Assembly (NCBI GenBank): GCA_947481355.1
Contig: CANKGM010000115.1
Location: 1-6,687 of the forward strand
Length of the DNA: 6,687 nucleotides
Source: Chitinophagaceae bacterium
GTDB taxonomy: Bacteria > Bacteroidota > Bacteroidia > Chitinophagales > Chitinophagaceae
Reading direction: 5' to 3'
Shown: in pieces, positions 1 to 6,686 of the stretch
Position numbering within the stretch: position 1 is the stretch's first letter
Layout: each line of letters starts with the position of its first letter
Notes under the pieces: generated by a model
What the model was told of the DNA's origin: nothing
The model's database searches: none
The model's input: only the letters and a program-made list of their open reading frames with translations
Made by a program: the position numbers and the translations under genes

Positions 1-1
1 A

Positions 2-976
2 GTGTTGAAAAATGAAGTAGTAGCCGTTATCGGATATGGCGTACAGGGCCCTGGACAAGCACTTAACCAAAAAGAGAATGGTGTAAATGTTATTGTCGGA
101 CAACGTAAAAATTCAAAATCTTGGGATAAGGCAGTGCAAGATGGTTTTGTTCCTGGCGAATCACTTTTTGAAATAGAAGAAGCTTTAGAAAGAGGTACTA
201 TCATTTGCTATCTATTGAGTGATGCTGCACAAATTGCATTATGGCCAACAGTGAAGAAGCATCTTACCCCTGGTAAAGCATTGTATTTTTCACATGGTTT
301 CGGAATTACGTATAAAGAACAAACTGGCATTATTCCTCCGACAGATGTAGATGTATTTCTAGTTGCACCTAAAGGTTCTGGTACTTCATTAAGAAGAATG
401 TTCTTACAAGGTAGAGGATTGAACTCTAGTTTTGCTATCTTCCAAGATGCCACTGGCAAAGCGTATGACAGAGTTGTTGCATTAGGAATTGCTATTGGTA
501 GCGGATATTTATTCGAAACCAATTTCAAAAAAGAAGTATTCAGTGACTTGACTGGAGAAAGAGGAACTCTAATGGGTGCCATTCAAGGAATTTTTGCTGC
601 CCAATACCAAGTGCTTCGTGAAAGAGGGCATACCCCTTCAGAAGCATTCAATGAAACTGTTGAAGAATTAACACAATCATTGATGCCATTGGTAGCTGAG
701 AATGGAATGGATTGGATGTATGCAAACTGTTCAACTACTGCTCAACGTGGTGCACTTGATTGGTGGAAAAAATTTAGAGATGCTACATTGCCTGTATTCA
801 ATGACTTGTACGATAGCGTTTCAACAGGCAAAGAGAGTCAACGCAGTATTGACAGTAATTCACAATCAGATTATCGTGAAAAACTTGACCTTGAACTTAA
901 AGAATTAAGAGATAGCGAAATGTGGCAGTCAGGCAAAACAGTAAGAAGCCTACGCCCAGAAAATCAAGCTAAATAG
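2..976 (+). CDS. ilvC: Ketol-acid reductoisomerase, 5'-truncated by window edge
   Basis: This enzyme converts 2-acetolactate or 2-aceto-2-hydroxybutyrate, by alkyl migration and NADPH reduction, to the dihydroxy acids of valine, leucine and isoleucine synthesis in the cytoplasm. The visible 324 residues begin inside the Rossmann domain. The nucleotide-binding GYGVQG lies at residues 11-16, the cofactor loop around GQRKNSKSW (33-41), and the catalytic-region SHGFG at 97-101. The Mg2+-binding stretch SDLTGERG is at 181-188 (Asp182, Glu186). The helical C-terminal domain carries NETVEE (217-222) and CSTTAQRGALDW (243-254). The GTG at position 2 is read here as an internal valine, not a start: homologues have roughly 25-30 further residues, so the gene continues left of the window. 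The C-terminus is complete and ends in LRPENQAK. The sequence recalls fungal mitochondrial Ilv5 more than E. coli IlvC. The other ilv genes probably lie upstream, out of view. Confidence 0.97.
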   Translation: MLKNEVVAVIGYGVQGPGQALNQKENGVNVIVGQRKNSKSWDKAVQDGFVPGESLFEIEEALERGTIICYLLSDAAQIALWPTVKKHLTPGKALYFSHGFGITYKEQTGIIPPTDVDVFLVAPKGSGTSLRRMFLQGRGLNSSFAIFQDATGKAYDRVVALGIAIGSGYLFETNFKKEVFSDLTGERGTLMGAIQGIFAAQYQVLRERGHTPSEAFNETVEELTQSLMPLVAENGMDWMYANCSTTAQRGALDWWKKFRDATLPVFNDLYDSVSTGKESQRSIDSNSQSDYREKLDLELKELRDSEMWQSGKTVRSLRPENQAK

Positions 977-997
977 TCTTTTAGTTGAGTACTTTTT

Positions 998-1029
998 AAA
1001 AGAGCAGGTATTCCCTGCTCTTTTTTTTT
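998..1029 (+). terminator. Rho-independent terminator of ilvC
   Basis: The 8-bp stem AGAGCAGG (1001-1008) pairs with CCTGCTCT (1014-1021) around a 5-nt loop. It is extended by A-T pairs (998-1000 with 1022-1024) and followed by an uninterrupted run of T to 1029. It lies about 20 nt after the ilvC stop codon and separates ilvC from sucC. The A-run before the stem means it could also act weakly on the other strand, but no gene runs toward it from there. Confidence 0.9.
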
Positions 1030-1095
1030 AATTAACCTCAAGTAGATCTAGTTTAAATAAATTACCATTTGATTTAGATAAGTATTCAAAGAGCA

Positions 1096-1126
1096 TTGAA
1101 GAATTGGAATCGCTATGCTATATTTG
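1096..1126 (+). promoter_or_regulatory. Bacteroidota-type promoter of sucC
   Basis: TATATTTG at 1119-1126 is an exact match to the Bacteroidota -7 consensus TAnnTTTG. A TTG at 1096-1098, 20 nt upstream, fits the -33 element. Transcription would start near 1131-1133, giving a leader of only about a dozen AT-rich nucleotides before the ATG at 1145, with no Shine-Dalgarno sequence. Because the ilvC terminator lies just upstream, sucC needs its own promoter, which supports the call. Confidence 0.72.
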
Positions 1127-1144
1127 CATAAATATTTTTAGATT

Positions 1145-2356
1145 ATGAATCTTCACGAATACCAGGCAAAAGAGTTACTCAAAAAATACAATGTACCCGT
1201 TCAAGAGGGTGTTGCTTGCAGCAGCGTTGATGAGGCATTAGCCGCTTATGAGCAGATTAAAGAAAAGTCTGGCAGCAAATTTGCAGTTGTGAAAGCACAG
1301 ATTCATGCTGGGGGAAGAGGCAAAGGTGTTGTTAATGAGACTGGCATAAATGGAGTTAAGGTTGGAAAAAGCAACGATGACATTAAAGAGTTTGCTGAAA
1401 AGATATTAGGTGGAACCTTAGTGACAATTCAAACTGGACCAGCAGGAAAACTAGTAAATAAAATACTAGTAGCCCAGGATATGTATTACGACGGACCATC
1501 AGAAAGAAAAGAATTTTATTTGTCCATTTTACTCGATAGAACAAATGGTCAAAATGTAATCATGTACAGTACCGAAGGTGGAATGAACATCGAGGATGTT
1601 GCACATGATACACCTGAAAAAATACACAAAGAATTGGTTCACCCTGCAGGTGGCTTACTTCCTTTTCAAGCTAGAAAGATTGCATTTAACCTTGGGTTAT
1701 CAGGTGATGCCTTCAAAAATATGGTCAAGTTTGTTACAAACTTATATAATGCATTTGTTGGACTTGACTGTTCTATGGTTGAAATCAATCCCCTATTCAA
1801 AGCGTCTGATGATAAAATCATAGCAGTAGATTGCAAAATGAATCTAGATGAAAATGCACTATACAGACATCCAGATCTTTTGGCTATGAGGGATATTTCT
1901 GAAGAAGATCCTACCGAGGTTGAAGCTGGACAATTCAATTTGAATTTTGTAAAATTAGATGGCAATGTTGGTTGCATGGTAAATGGTGCGGGGTTAGCGA
2001 TGGCAACAATGGATATGATTAAACTAAGTGGTGGCGAACCAGCAAACTTCCTTGACGTAGGTGGAACGGCTAATGCACAAACTGTTGAAGCTGGTTTCAA
2101 AATCATCATGAAAGATCCAAATGTAAAGGCAATTTTGATTAATATTTTTGGAGGAATCGTTCGCTGCGATCGAGTAGCTTCAGGAGTTATTGAAGCGTAT
2201 AAGAATCTAGGCAACATAAATATTCCAATCATCGTAAGACTTCAAGGAACCAATGCCACTGAAGCCAAACGATTGATTGATGAAAGTGGGTTAAAAGTTC
2301 AAAGTGCCATTCAATTAAGTGAAGCGGCAGCGCTTGTAAAACAAGCCGTTGCATAA
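1145..2356 (+). CDS. sucC: Succinyl-CoA synthetase (ADP/GDP-forming) beta subunit
   Basis: SucC with SucD catalyses the TCA-cycle step succinyl-CoA + NDP + Pi to succinate + CoA + NTP. The protein is 403 residues, close to the usual 388-400. It opens with the family signature MNLHEYQAK. The ATP-grasp domain fills about residues 1-240, with the phosphate loop AGGRGKG (55-61, Arg58) and Mg2+ ligands Asn215 (EINP) and Asp229 (VDCKMN). The CoA-ligase domain (about 250-403) contains NGAGLAMATMD (280-290), FLDVGGTAN (302-310) and NIFGGIVRCD (333-342), the region that contacts the phosphohistidine of the alpha subunit. ATG 1145 is the first in-frame start, since a TAG lies at 1139-1141. Residue 20 is Gln, as in mammalian GTP-specific SCS, where E. 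coli has Pro. The gene stands alone, without sucD, between its own promoter and terminator. Confidence 0.97.
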   Translation: MNLHEYQAKELLKKYNVPVQEGVACSSVDEALAAYEQIKEKSGSKFAVVKAQIHAGGRGKGVVNETGINGVKVGKSNDDIKEFAEKILGGTLVTIQTGPAGKLVNKILVAQDMYYDGPSERKEFYLSILLDRTNGQNVIMYSTEGGMNIEDVAHDTPEKIHKELVHPAGGLLPFQARKIAFNLGLSGDAFKNMVKFVTNLYNAFVGLDCSMVEINPLFKASDDKIIAVDCKMNLDENALYRHPDLLAMRDISEEDPTEVEAGQFNLNFVKLDGNVGCMVNGAGLAMATMDMIKLSGGEPANFLDVGGTANAQTVEAGFKIIMKDPNVKAILINIFGGIVRCDRVASGVIEAYKNLGNINIPIIVRLQGTNATEAKRLIDESGLKVQSAIQLSEAAALVKQAVA

Positions 2357-2375
2357 AATATAAAAGTACACATAG

Positions 2376-2405
2376 AAAAAGGACAAATATTTGTCCTTTT
2401 TTTTT
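2376..2405 (+). terminator. Rho-independent terminator of sucC
   Basis: The sequence GGACAAATATTTGTCC (2381-2396) is a perfect palindrome. It is flanked by A5 on the left and a T run (2397-2405) on the right, giving an approximately 11-bp stem with a 4-nt ATAT loop. It begins 20 nt after the sucC stop. The symmetric A and T flanks mean it could function in both directions, but the genes on both sides are on the + strand, so it serves sucC. Confidence 0.88.
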
Positions 2406-2446
2406 ATCATTAAATTAGAAAAGTTTCAAGCAGTCAATTTTAAGAT

Positions 2447-4621
2447 TTGAAAAAATATTTATTCCAATTTATAATTATACTTATTGCTCTGCCTACAGCA
2501 TTATTTTCCCAGAAAAAAAATGCGGCATTTAAGTACCATATAAAAAAATCGGAAATCGGTATTGTTATAGATGGTGTGGAAGATAGTGCATGGCAAAAAG
2601 CAGAACTCGCTTCGGATTTTTTTATGATGTTGCCAAACGATACCAGTAAAGCCAATGTGAGGACTGATGTGAGAATGACTTTTGATGATAAGCATATATA
2701 TATCATTGCTATATGCTATCACAAACCTAATCAACCTTATATGGTTGAATCCTTAAAAAGAGATTTTGCCTTTGGCAAAAATGATAACTTCCTCTTATTC
2801 ATGGATCCATTTGATGATCAAACTAACGGATTTAGTTTTGGTTCAAATGCAGCAGGCGCACAATGGGATGGTACAATGTATGAAGGCGCACGAGTTGATT
2901 TAAACTGGGATAACAAATGGTCTTCAAAAGTTAAAAACTATCCTGACAAATGGGTATGGGAAGCATCTATTCCGTTTAAAACAATTCGATACAAACAAGG
3001 AATAAAAAGCTGGGGGGTGAATTTTAGCCGCCTTGATATTACCGTTGCTGAGAAATCAACATGGACCCCTATTCCAAGGCAATTTTCAACTTCTGCTTTA
3101 GCTTATTCAGGAAGTCTTATTTGGGATGACGCACCTCCTGAGGCTGGTCGAAATGTTTCCATCATCCCCTATGTATTAGCTGGAGGGAGCATGGACCATG
3201 AACAACATCAACCTACTTCATACAGGAAGCAAATTGGAGTAGATGCTAAGATAGCGGTGAATTCCGCATTGAACCTTGATTTAACAGTTAACCCTGATTT
3301 CTCCCAGGTTGAAATTGACAGGCAGGTTACCAACCTGGATAGATTCGAATTATTTTTTCCTGAAAAAAGACAATTTTTTCTAGAAAATGGGGATCAATTT
3401 TCAAACTTTGGGTATGCTACCATTAGACCATTCTTTTCAAGAAGGATTGGACTTAATGCTCCTATTCAAGTAGGTGCTCGCCTAAGTGGAAAAATTAATA
3501 AGGATTGGAGATTGGGTTTACTGAACATGCAAACAGACCGGGTGGTTTCAAAATTAACTCCTTCCCAAAACTACACAGTGCTTGCACTACAACGAAGGGT
3601 TTTTGCTAGATCCAATATTGGACTACTATTTGTAAATAGAGATCAAATTCTACATCGTGATGAAAAAGATCCCGCTTACTTTAGTAATCCTTACAATCGA
3701 AATCTAGGAGTAGAATACAATTTAGCTTCTCCAAATAATTTGTGGACAGGAAAGGCTGTGTTATTAAAGTCATTTTCAAAATCAACCAGCAAAGAAGATT
3801 GGGTGCATGCCGCCAATCTACAATACAACAGTAGAAAATGGACATTCAACTGGCAACAGGAATATGTTGGTAGGCAATACAATGCAGAGGTTGGCTATGT
3901 TCCTAGAAAAGATTATATTAAATTAAGTCCTGCTGCATCATGGACTTTTTTCAATAGAAATAAAAAAATTACAAGTCAATCGATAAAGCTTTTTACATAT
4001 AACTATTACACAGATCAGCTCAAGCTTACGGACAATACAACCTATATGTCGTATACCTTGAACTTGCGCAATCAAGCAACATTTACACAGTGGGTCTCCT
4101 ATGATTATGTCAAATTGCTTCAACCGTTTGACCCGACTAATTTCGGAAAGGATACACTCTCTGTTGGTAGCAAACACAGATGGAATGCAGTAGGTACAGA
4201 ATTTACATCAAAGCCGCAACAACTTTTCACTTATGCAATCGCTACTCGTTTTGGTGGATACTATGCACATGGAAGTAGAAGTTTTATAAGCACAGACTTT
4301 GGATATAGACTACAGCCCTATCTCAGTGCAGCCATTAGTACAAGCTATAATCACATTATTTTACCTCAGCCTTGGAACAAGAATACATTTTGGTTGGTTG
4401 GACCGAGAATTGACGTGACGTTCACAAATACGTTATTTTTTACAACGTTTATCCAGTATAATAATCAGCAGAAAAATATCAATATCAATACACGCTTTCA
4501 ATGGCGATATAAGCCAGCATCAGATCTCTTCATAGTATATACAGATAACTATTACCCATACCCTTTCAATGTGAAGAACAGGGCCCTTGTTTTGAAGTTT
4601 AATTATTGGTGGAACCTATAA
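2447..4621 (+). CDS. Exported CBM9-like / DUF5916 outer-membrane protein
   Basis: Residues 1-21 form a signal peptide: KK, a hydrophobic core FIIILIALPTALF, and likely cleavage around FSQ. Residues about 35-225 resemble the CBM9-like (DOMON-type) domain that begins with an IDGVEDSAWQKA motif (41-52). It also has DNFLLFMDPFDD (113-124), a Trp-rich middle and WEASIPFKTI (171-180). From about 235 the DUF5916 region follows, with its hallmark VNPDFSQVEIDRQV (281-294) and FFPEKRQFFLENGDQF (303-318). It continues to the C-terminus as alternating aromatic/polar strands, ending in NRALVLKFNYWWNL, which suggests an outer-membrane beta-barrel. The family is common in Bacteroidota and its function is not established; despite the CBM9-like fold, a carbohydrate substrate should not be assumed. 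The start is TTG: a TAA sits two codons upstream, and the next Met is residue 60, which would remove the signal peptide. Length is near the lower end for the family. No clear promoter or terminator was seen. Confidence 0.9.
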   Translation: MKKYLFQFIIILIALPTALFSQKKNAAFKYHIKKSEIGIVIDGVEDSAWQKAELASDFFMMLPNDTSKANVRTDVRMTFDDKHIYIIAICYHKPNQPYMVESLKRDFAFGKNDNFLLFMDPFDDQTNGFSFGSNAAGAQWDGTMYEGARVDLNWDNKWSSKVKNYPDKWVWEASIPFKTIRYKQGIKSWGVNFSRLDITVAEKSTWTPIPRQFSTSALAYSGSLIWDDAPPEAGRNVSIIPYVLAGGSMDHEQHQPTSYRKQIGVDAKIAVNSALNLDLTVNPDFSQVEIDRQVTNLDRFELFFPEKRQFFLENGDQFSNFGYATIRPFFSRRIGLNAPIQVGARLSGKINKDWRLGLLNMQTDRVVSKLTPSQNYTVLALQRRVFARSNIGLLFVNRDQILHRDEKDPAYFSNPYNRNLGVEYNLASPNNLWTGKAVLLKSFSKSTSKEDWVHAANLQYNSRKWTFNWQQEYVGRQYNAEVGYVPRKDYIKLSPAASWTFFNRNKKITSQSIKLFTYNYYTDQLKLTDNTTYMSYTLNLRNQATFTQWVSYDYVKLLQPFDPTNFGKDTLSVGSKHRWNAVGTEFTSKPQQLFTYAIATRFGGYYAHGSRSFISTDFGYRLQPYLSAAISTSYNHIILPQPWNKNTFWLVGPRIDVTFTNTLFFTTFIQYNNQQKNININTRFQWRYKPASDLFIVYTDNYYPYPFNVKNRALVLKFNYWWNL

Positions 4622-4670
4622 CAAAATAGAGATTACACTAATAGAAAAGTCTCATTTAACACAAATCAGA

Positions 4671-5321
4671 TTACATCTTCTTTGCGTCTTCGAGAAATTT
4701 TGCTAAACCGATATCCGTGAGTGGATGTTTTAGCAAGCCCATAATTGAATCAAGTGGACATGTACAGATATGTGCGCCTGCTTCTGCAGACCTTACAATA
4801 TGTAGAGGGTTGCGAATAGATGCTGCAAGGATTTCGGTGTCAAAACCTTGAATTGAAAAAATATGAGAAATCTGTTCAATCAATGCAATACCATCCCAAC
4901 TGCTATCATCAATTCTTCCAATAAAAGGTGAAACATAGGCTGCACCAGCCTTTGCTGCAAGAATTGCTTGTCCTGCTGAAAATACGAGAGTACAATTGGT
5001 TCTAATACCATGATCCGTAAACCACTTTATTGCTTTGATACCATCCTTTATCATGGGAACCTTTACAACGATATTTTTATGAATAGCTGCTAATATTTTC
5101 CCTTCAGCAACCATTGACTCGAAATCAGTAGACAATACTTCAGCACTAACATCTCCATCCACCAATGCACAAATGTCTGCATAGTGTTTTAGGATATTTT
5201 CTTCCCCTTTGATACCTTCTTTTGCCATTAATGAAGGATTGGTGGTAACACCATCCAAAATGCCTAAATCGTGAGCTTCCTTAATATGAGAAAGATTAGC
5301 AGTATCAATGAAAAACTTCAT
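4671..5321 (-). CDS. tal: Transaldolase, small FSA/TalC-type
   Basis: This class I Schiff-base aldolase transfers dihydroxyacetone units in the pentose phosphate pathway (sedoheptulose-7-P + glyceraldehyde-3-P to erythrose-4-P + fructose-6-P). The protein is 216 residues, typical of the short TIM-barrel subfamily. Visible active-site residues are Asp6 (FIDTANL), Asn28 (TTNPS), the Schiff-base Lys87 (VVKVPM), Thr111 and Ser168 (AASIR). Glu61 (SAEVLS) and Phe133 (SPFIGR) replace the Gln59 and Tyr131 of E. coli fructose-6-phosphate aldolase, which points to true transaldolase activity. The start is set at the ATG of MKFFIDTANL, where the family normally begins. An in-frame ATG 48 nt upstream (5369) is rejected because that extension lies partly inside the ffs RNA gene. 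The gene is 27 nt behind ffs on the same strand and converges with the DUF5916 gene across a 49-nt gap. Confidence 0.95.
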   Translation of the reverse strand: MKFFIDTANLSHIKEAHDLGILDGVTTNPSLMAKEGIKGEENILKHYADICALVDGDVSAEVLSTDFESMVAEGKILAAIHKNIVVKVPMIKDGIKAIKWFTDHGIRTNCTLVFSAGQAILAAKAGAAYVSPFIGRIDDSSWDGIALIEQISHIFSIQGFDTEILAASIRNPLHIVRSAEAGAHICTCPLDSIMGLLKHPLTDIGLAKFLEDAKKM

Positions 5322-5340
5322 GTGAGATGAATTTGGGAAT

Positions 5341-5348
5341 AAAAAAAT
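5341..5348 (-). terminator. T-tract ending the SRP RNA
   Basis: Read on the - strand, the last pairing arm of the SRP RNA (ACCTGCC, 5355-5349) is followed at once by ATTTTTTT. A GC-rich closing helix followed by a U run is the usual 3' end of bacterial SRP RNA genes and would act as a terminator before tal. The helix closes over the whole RNA rather than a short local hairpin, so its strength is uncertain and readthrough into tal is plausible. Confidence 0.45.
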
Positions 5349-5442
5349 GGCAGGTTTATTACATCGCACCGCTCAACCACCTACCCTTGCTACCTTCCGG
5401 TCCTGGGGGAGTTCAGCAGGAGCTGGTCGTGTAAGACCTGCC
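5349..5442 (-). ncRNA. ffs: Signal recognition particle RNA, small bacterial type (4.5S-like)
   Basis: This is the RNA core of the SRP. It binds Ffh and directs ribosomes making membrane and exported proteins to FtsY. On the - strand the diagnostic helix-8 tip is present: CCAGG, then ACC-GGAA-GGT with the GGAA tetraloop at 5398-5395, followed by AGCA, the conserved Ffh-binding internal loop. The ends pair perfectly: GGCAGGT (5442-5436) with ACCTGCC (5355-5349). Inner helices also form: TTACA with TGTAA, and ACC-A-GCTC with GAGC-GGT. The total of about 94 nt and the lack of an Alu domain fit the small type. A T-tract follows the 3' end and an exact -7 box lies 4 nt before the 5' end. The exact ends are inferred from the terminal helix, with an uncertainty of a few nucleotides. 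Confidence 0.96.
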
Positions 5443-5446
5443 GATG

Positions 5447-5454
5447 CAAAGATA
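5447..5454 (-). promoter_or_regulatory. -7 box of the ffs promoter
   Basis: Read on the - strand this is TATCTTTG, an exact match to the Bacteroidota -7 consensus TAnnTTTG. Its last base is 4 nt upstream of the predicted first RNA base (G at 5442), the distance expected for a start site. A clear TTG-type -33 element is not visible at the usual spacing. The upstream region is very A/T-rich, including an A-run on the - strand at 5458-5466. Confidence 0.72.
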
Positions 5455-5531
5455 ACGGTTTTTTTTAAAGCGAATAAGTGAAAACTTAAATGTACGCCTG
5501 CAGGAAAAAATGATAAACGAAATGAATTAAC

Positions 5532-6686
5532 TTAACGAAGTCCCCTATTGAATTGACTACTAACTTGTCGAACCGAGACAAGTTCATCATATCGCCCACC
5601 AAGAGGCCTAAAGTAGACTAAAATTAAGTAGACATTTTCAGTCTCCCATGCATTCTGTTCAGTTGTAGAAGAATTAAATCGAACAGAACCAGACTGGATT
5701 TCTTTCACAGCATATTGATAATCGTAATAACCTTGCTTTAAGAAAAGATCTGTTTCGTAAACTCCTTTTTGAGGATTGTATACCAACTTAGCTTCTGGGT
5801 CTTTTCCATAATTCGTTAATTCCCCAAACACTACAAGGTCACCGGCATTTTGAGGCAGATCGTTAGTTGGTTTATAAGAAAAGTGAACTTTAGCATAATC
5901 CGCATTCCATAATGGATTGATTGTTTCAATCGTTTCATTTACGAAAAGGCCATTTATGTCTTTGTAAAAGAAATATTGTTTAGGCATCCGAGATTGATCT
6001 TCCTTTACAAAAAGACTAAAACTGCTATCCGTGTTTTGTTGTTTGGAAATTCGATCTCCGAGCAACCTAAAACTTCTTAGATTTAGCCATCTAAATTCTT
6101 TGCCTGCTGGCATTAACATCTCGTTCTCATTACTGTATTGAAGTAAATCTTGACGAGTAAAGGTTGGCATAGTCAGTGTGAGCTTATTATCCCAACGGTA
6201 GTTCTGCAGAATCTCAACACGAATTTGCTGCTGTGGGTAGCGCACATCAAAGTTTCGTGTATCAACTTGAACTTGAAATCGATGGTGCGTTTGAAAATAT
6301 TCTTGATTATATGGTTGTGTTACTTGAACAGCTACACTAAGTTTAGTGTCTACTACTAAGAAACGCTTCGTAAAAGCCAATTGGCTAGTATCTCCATTCA
6401 AAAAGACTTTTAATAAATAATTTCCGGACTTAATGGGTTGGCAATTTCGATCAGGCAATGTAGCTTGATAATGCGTATACCGTGTGAGTGAAATGGAAGA
6501 ATTACGGTAGGTATTTAATCTAACTTGTGAGTAGCCTCTAACATAATCAAAATAACTAAGTTGAGCTGGTGTCCAATCTGCGTTACATAATGTTAAGGTG
6601 TAGTAATAGTTTTTAACACCTCCATCCAGGTCATCATAATTCAACTCGAGTTGATCAGAAGAGTTTAATGCTAACACAGGGTATGA
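5532..6686 (-). CDS. DUF5103 / type IX secretion plug-family protein, 5'-truncated by window edge
   Basis: The family's best-known member in Flavobacterium johnsoniae binds the periplasmic side of the giant SprA (Sov) translocon of the type IX secretion system and closes it when no substrate is in transit. Recognition rests on SSDQLELNYDDLDGGVKNYYYT (6-27), LCNADWTP (30-37), HYQATLPDRNCQP (69-81), SGNYLLKVFLNGD (84-96) and RFLVVD (105-110), with residues counted from the valine GTG codon at 6677. That GTG is not taken as the start: the frame stays open to the edge, reading S-Y-P before it, which fits the family's usual Y-P-V-L lead-in. About 40-60 N-terminal residues, including the expected signal peptide, are therefore missing. 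Residues about 280-326 resemble an early-set sandwich. The C-terminus is complete (TAA at 5532). There are 89 nt to ffs, on the same strand, with no hairpin terminator seen. Confidence 0.9.
   Translation of the reverse strand, partial: SYPVLALNSSDQLELNYDDLDGGVKNYYYTLTLCNADWTPAQLSYFDYVRGYSQVRLNTYRNSSISLTRYTHYQATLPDRNCQPIKSGNYLLKVFLNGDTSQLAFTKRFLVVDTKLSVAVQVTQPYNQEYFQTHHRFQVQVDTRNFDVRYPQQQIRVEILQNYRWDNKLTLTMPTFTRQDLLQYSNENEMLMPAGKEFRWLNLRSFRLLGDRISKQQNTDSSFSLFVKEDQSRMPKQYFFYKDINGLFVNETIETINPLWNADYAKVHFSYKPTNDLPQNAGDLVVFGELTNYGKDPEAKLVYNPQKGVYETDLFLKQGYYDYQYAVKEIQSGSVRFNSSTTEQNAWETENVYLILVYFRPLGGRYDELVSVRQVSSQFNRGLR

Noticed and set aside
208..582. Open frame on the - strand opposite ilvC
   Set aside because: It is the reverse of conserved ilvC codons, with no recognisable motif and no promoter.
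1063..1071. TACCATTTG upstream of sucC as a second promoter
   Set aside because: The spacer inside the -7 element is 3 nt rather than 2, and a perfect match lies closer to the gene.
1666..2232. Long open frame on the - strand opposite sucC
   Set aside because: It lies wholly inside sucC, has no family resemblance, and its composition is that expected from antisense reading of a conserved gene.
2442..2449. AAGATTTG as a possible -7 box for the DUF5916 gene
   Set aside because: The first consensus base is wrong and the motif overlaps the TTG start codon, so transcription would begin inside the gene.
4630..4675. Direct repeat AGATTACA (4630-4637 and 4668-4675) in the convergent gap
   Set aside because: Two 8-bp copies in AT-rich DNA, one overlapping the tal stop, are compatible with chance. 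No hairpin terminator was found here: only a 4-bp GAGA/TCTC pairing with a long loop.
5322..5369. N-terminal extension of tal to the ATG at 5369
   Set aside because: It adds 16 residues not found in the family, and its first part lies inside the SRP RNA gene. The internal ATG at 5321 begins exactly at the family's conserved start.
5497..5504. Palindrome CCTGCAGG between ffs and the plug-family gene
   Set aside because: An 8-bp perfect palindrome has no loop, and on the - strand it is not followed by a T run, so it does not work as a terminator of the plug-family gene. No operator role can be supported.
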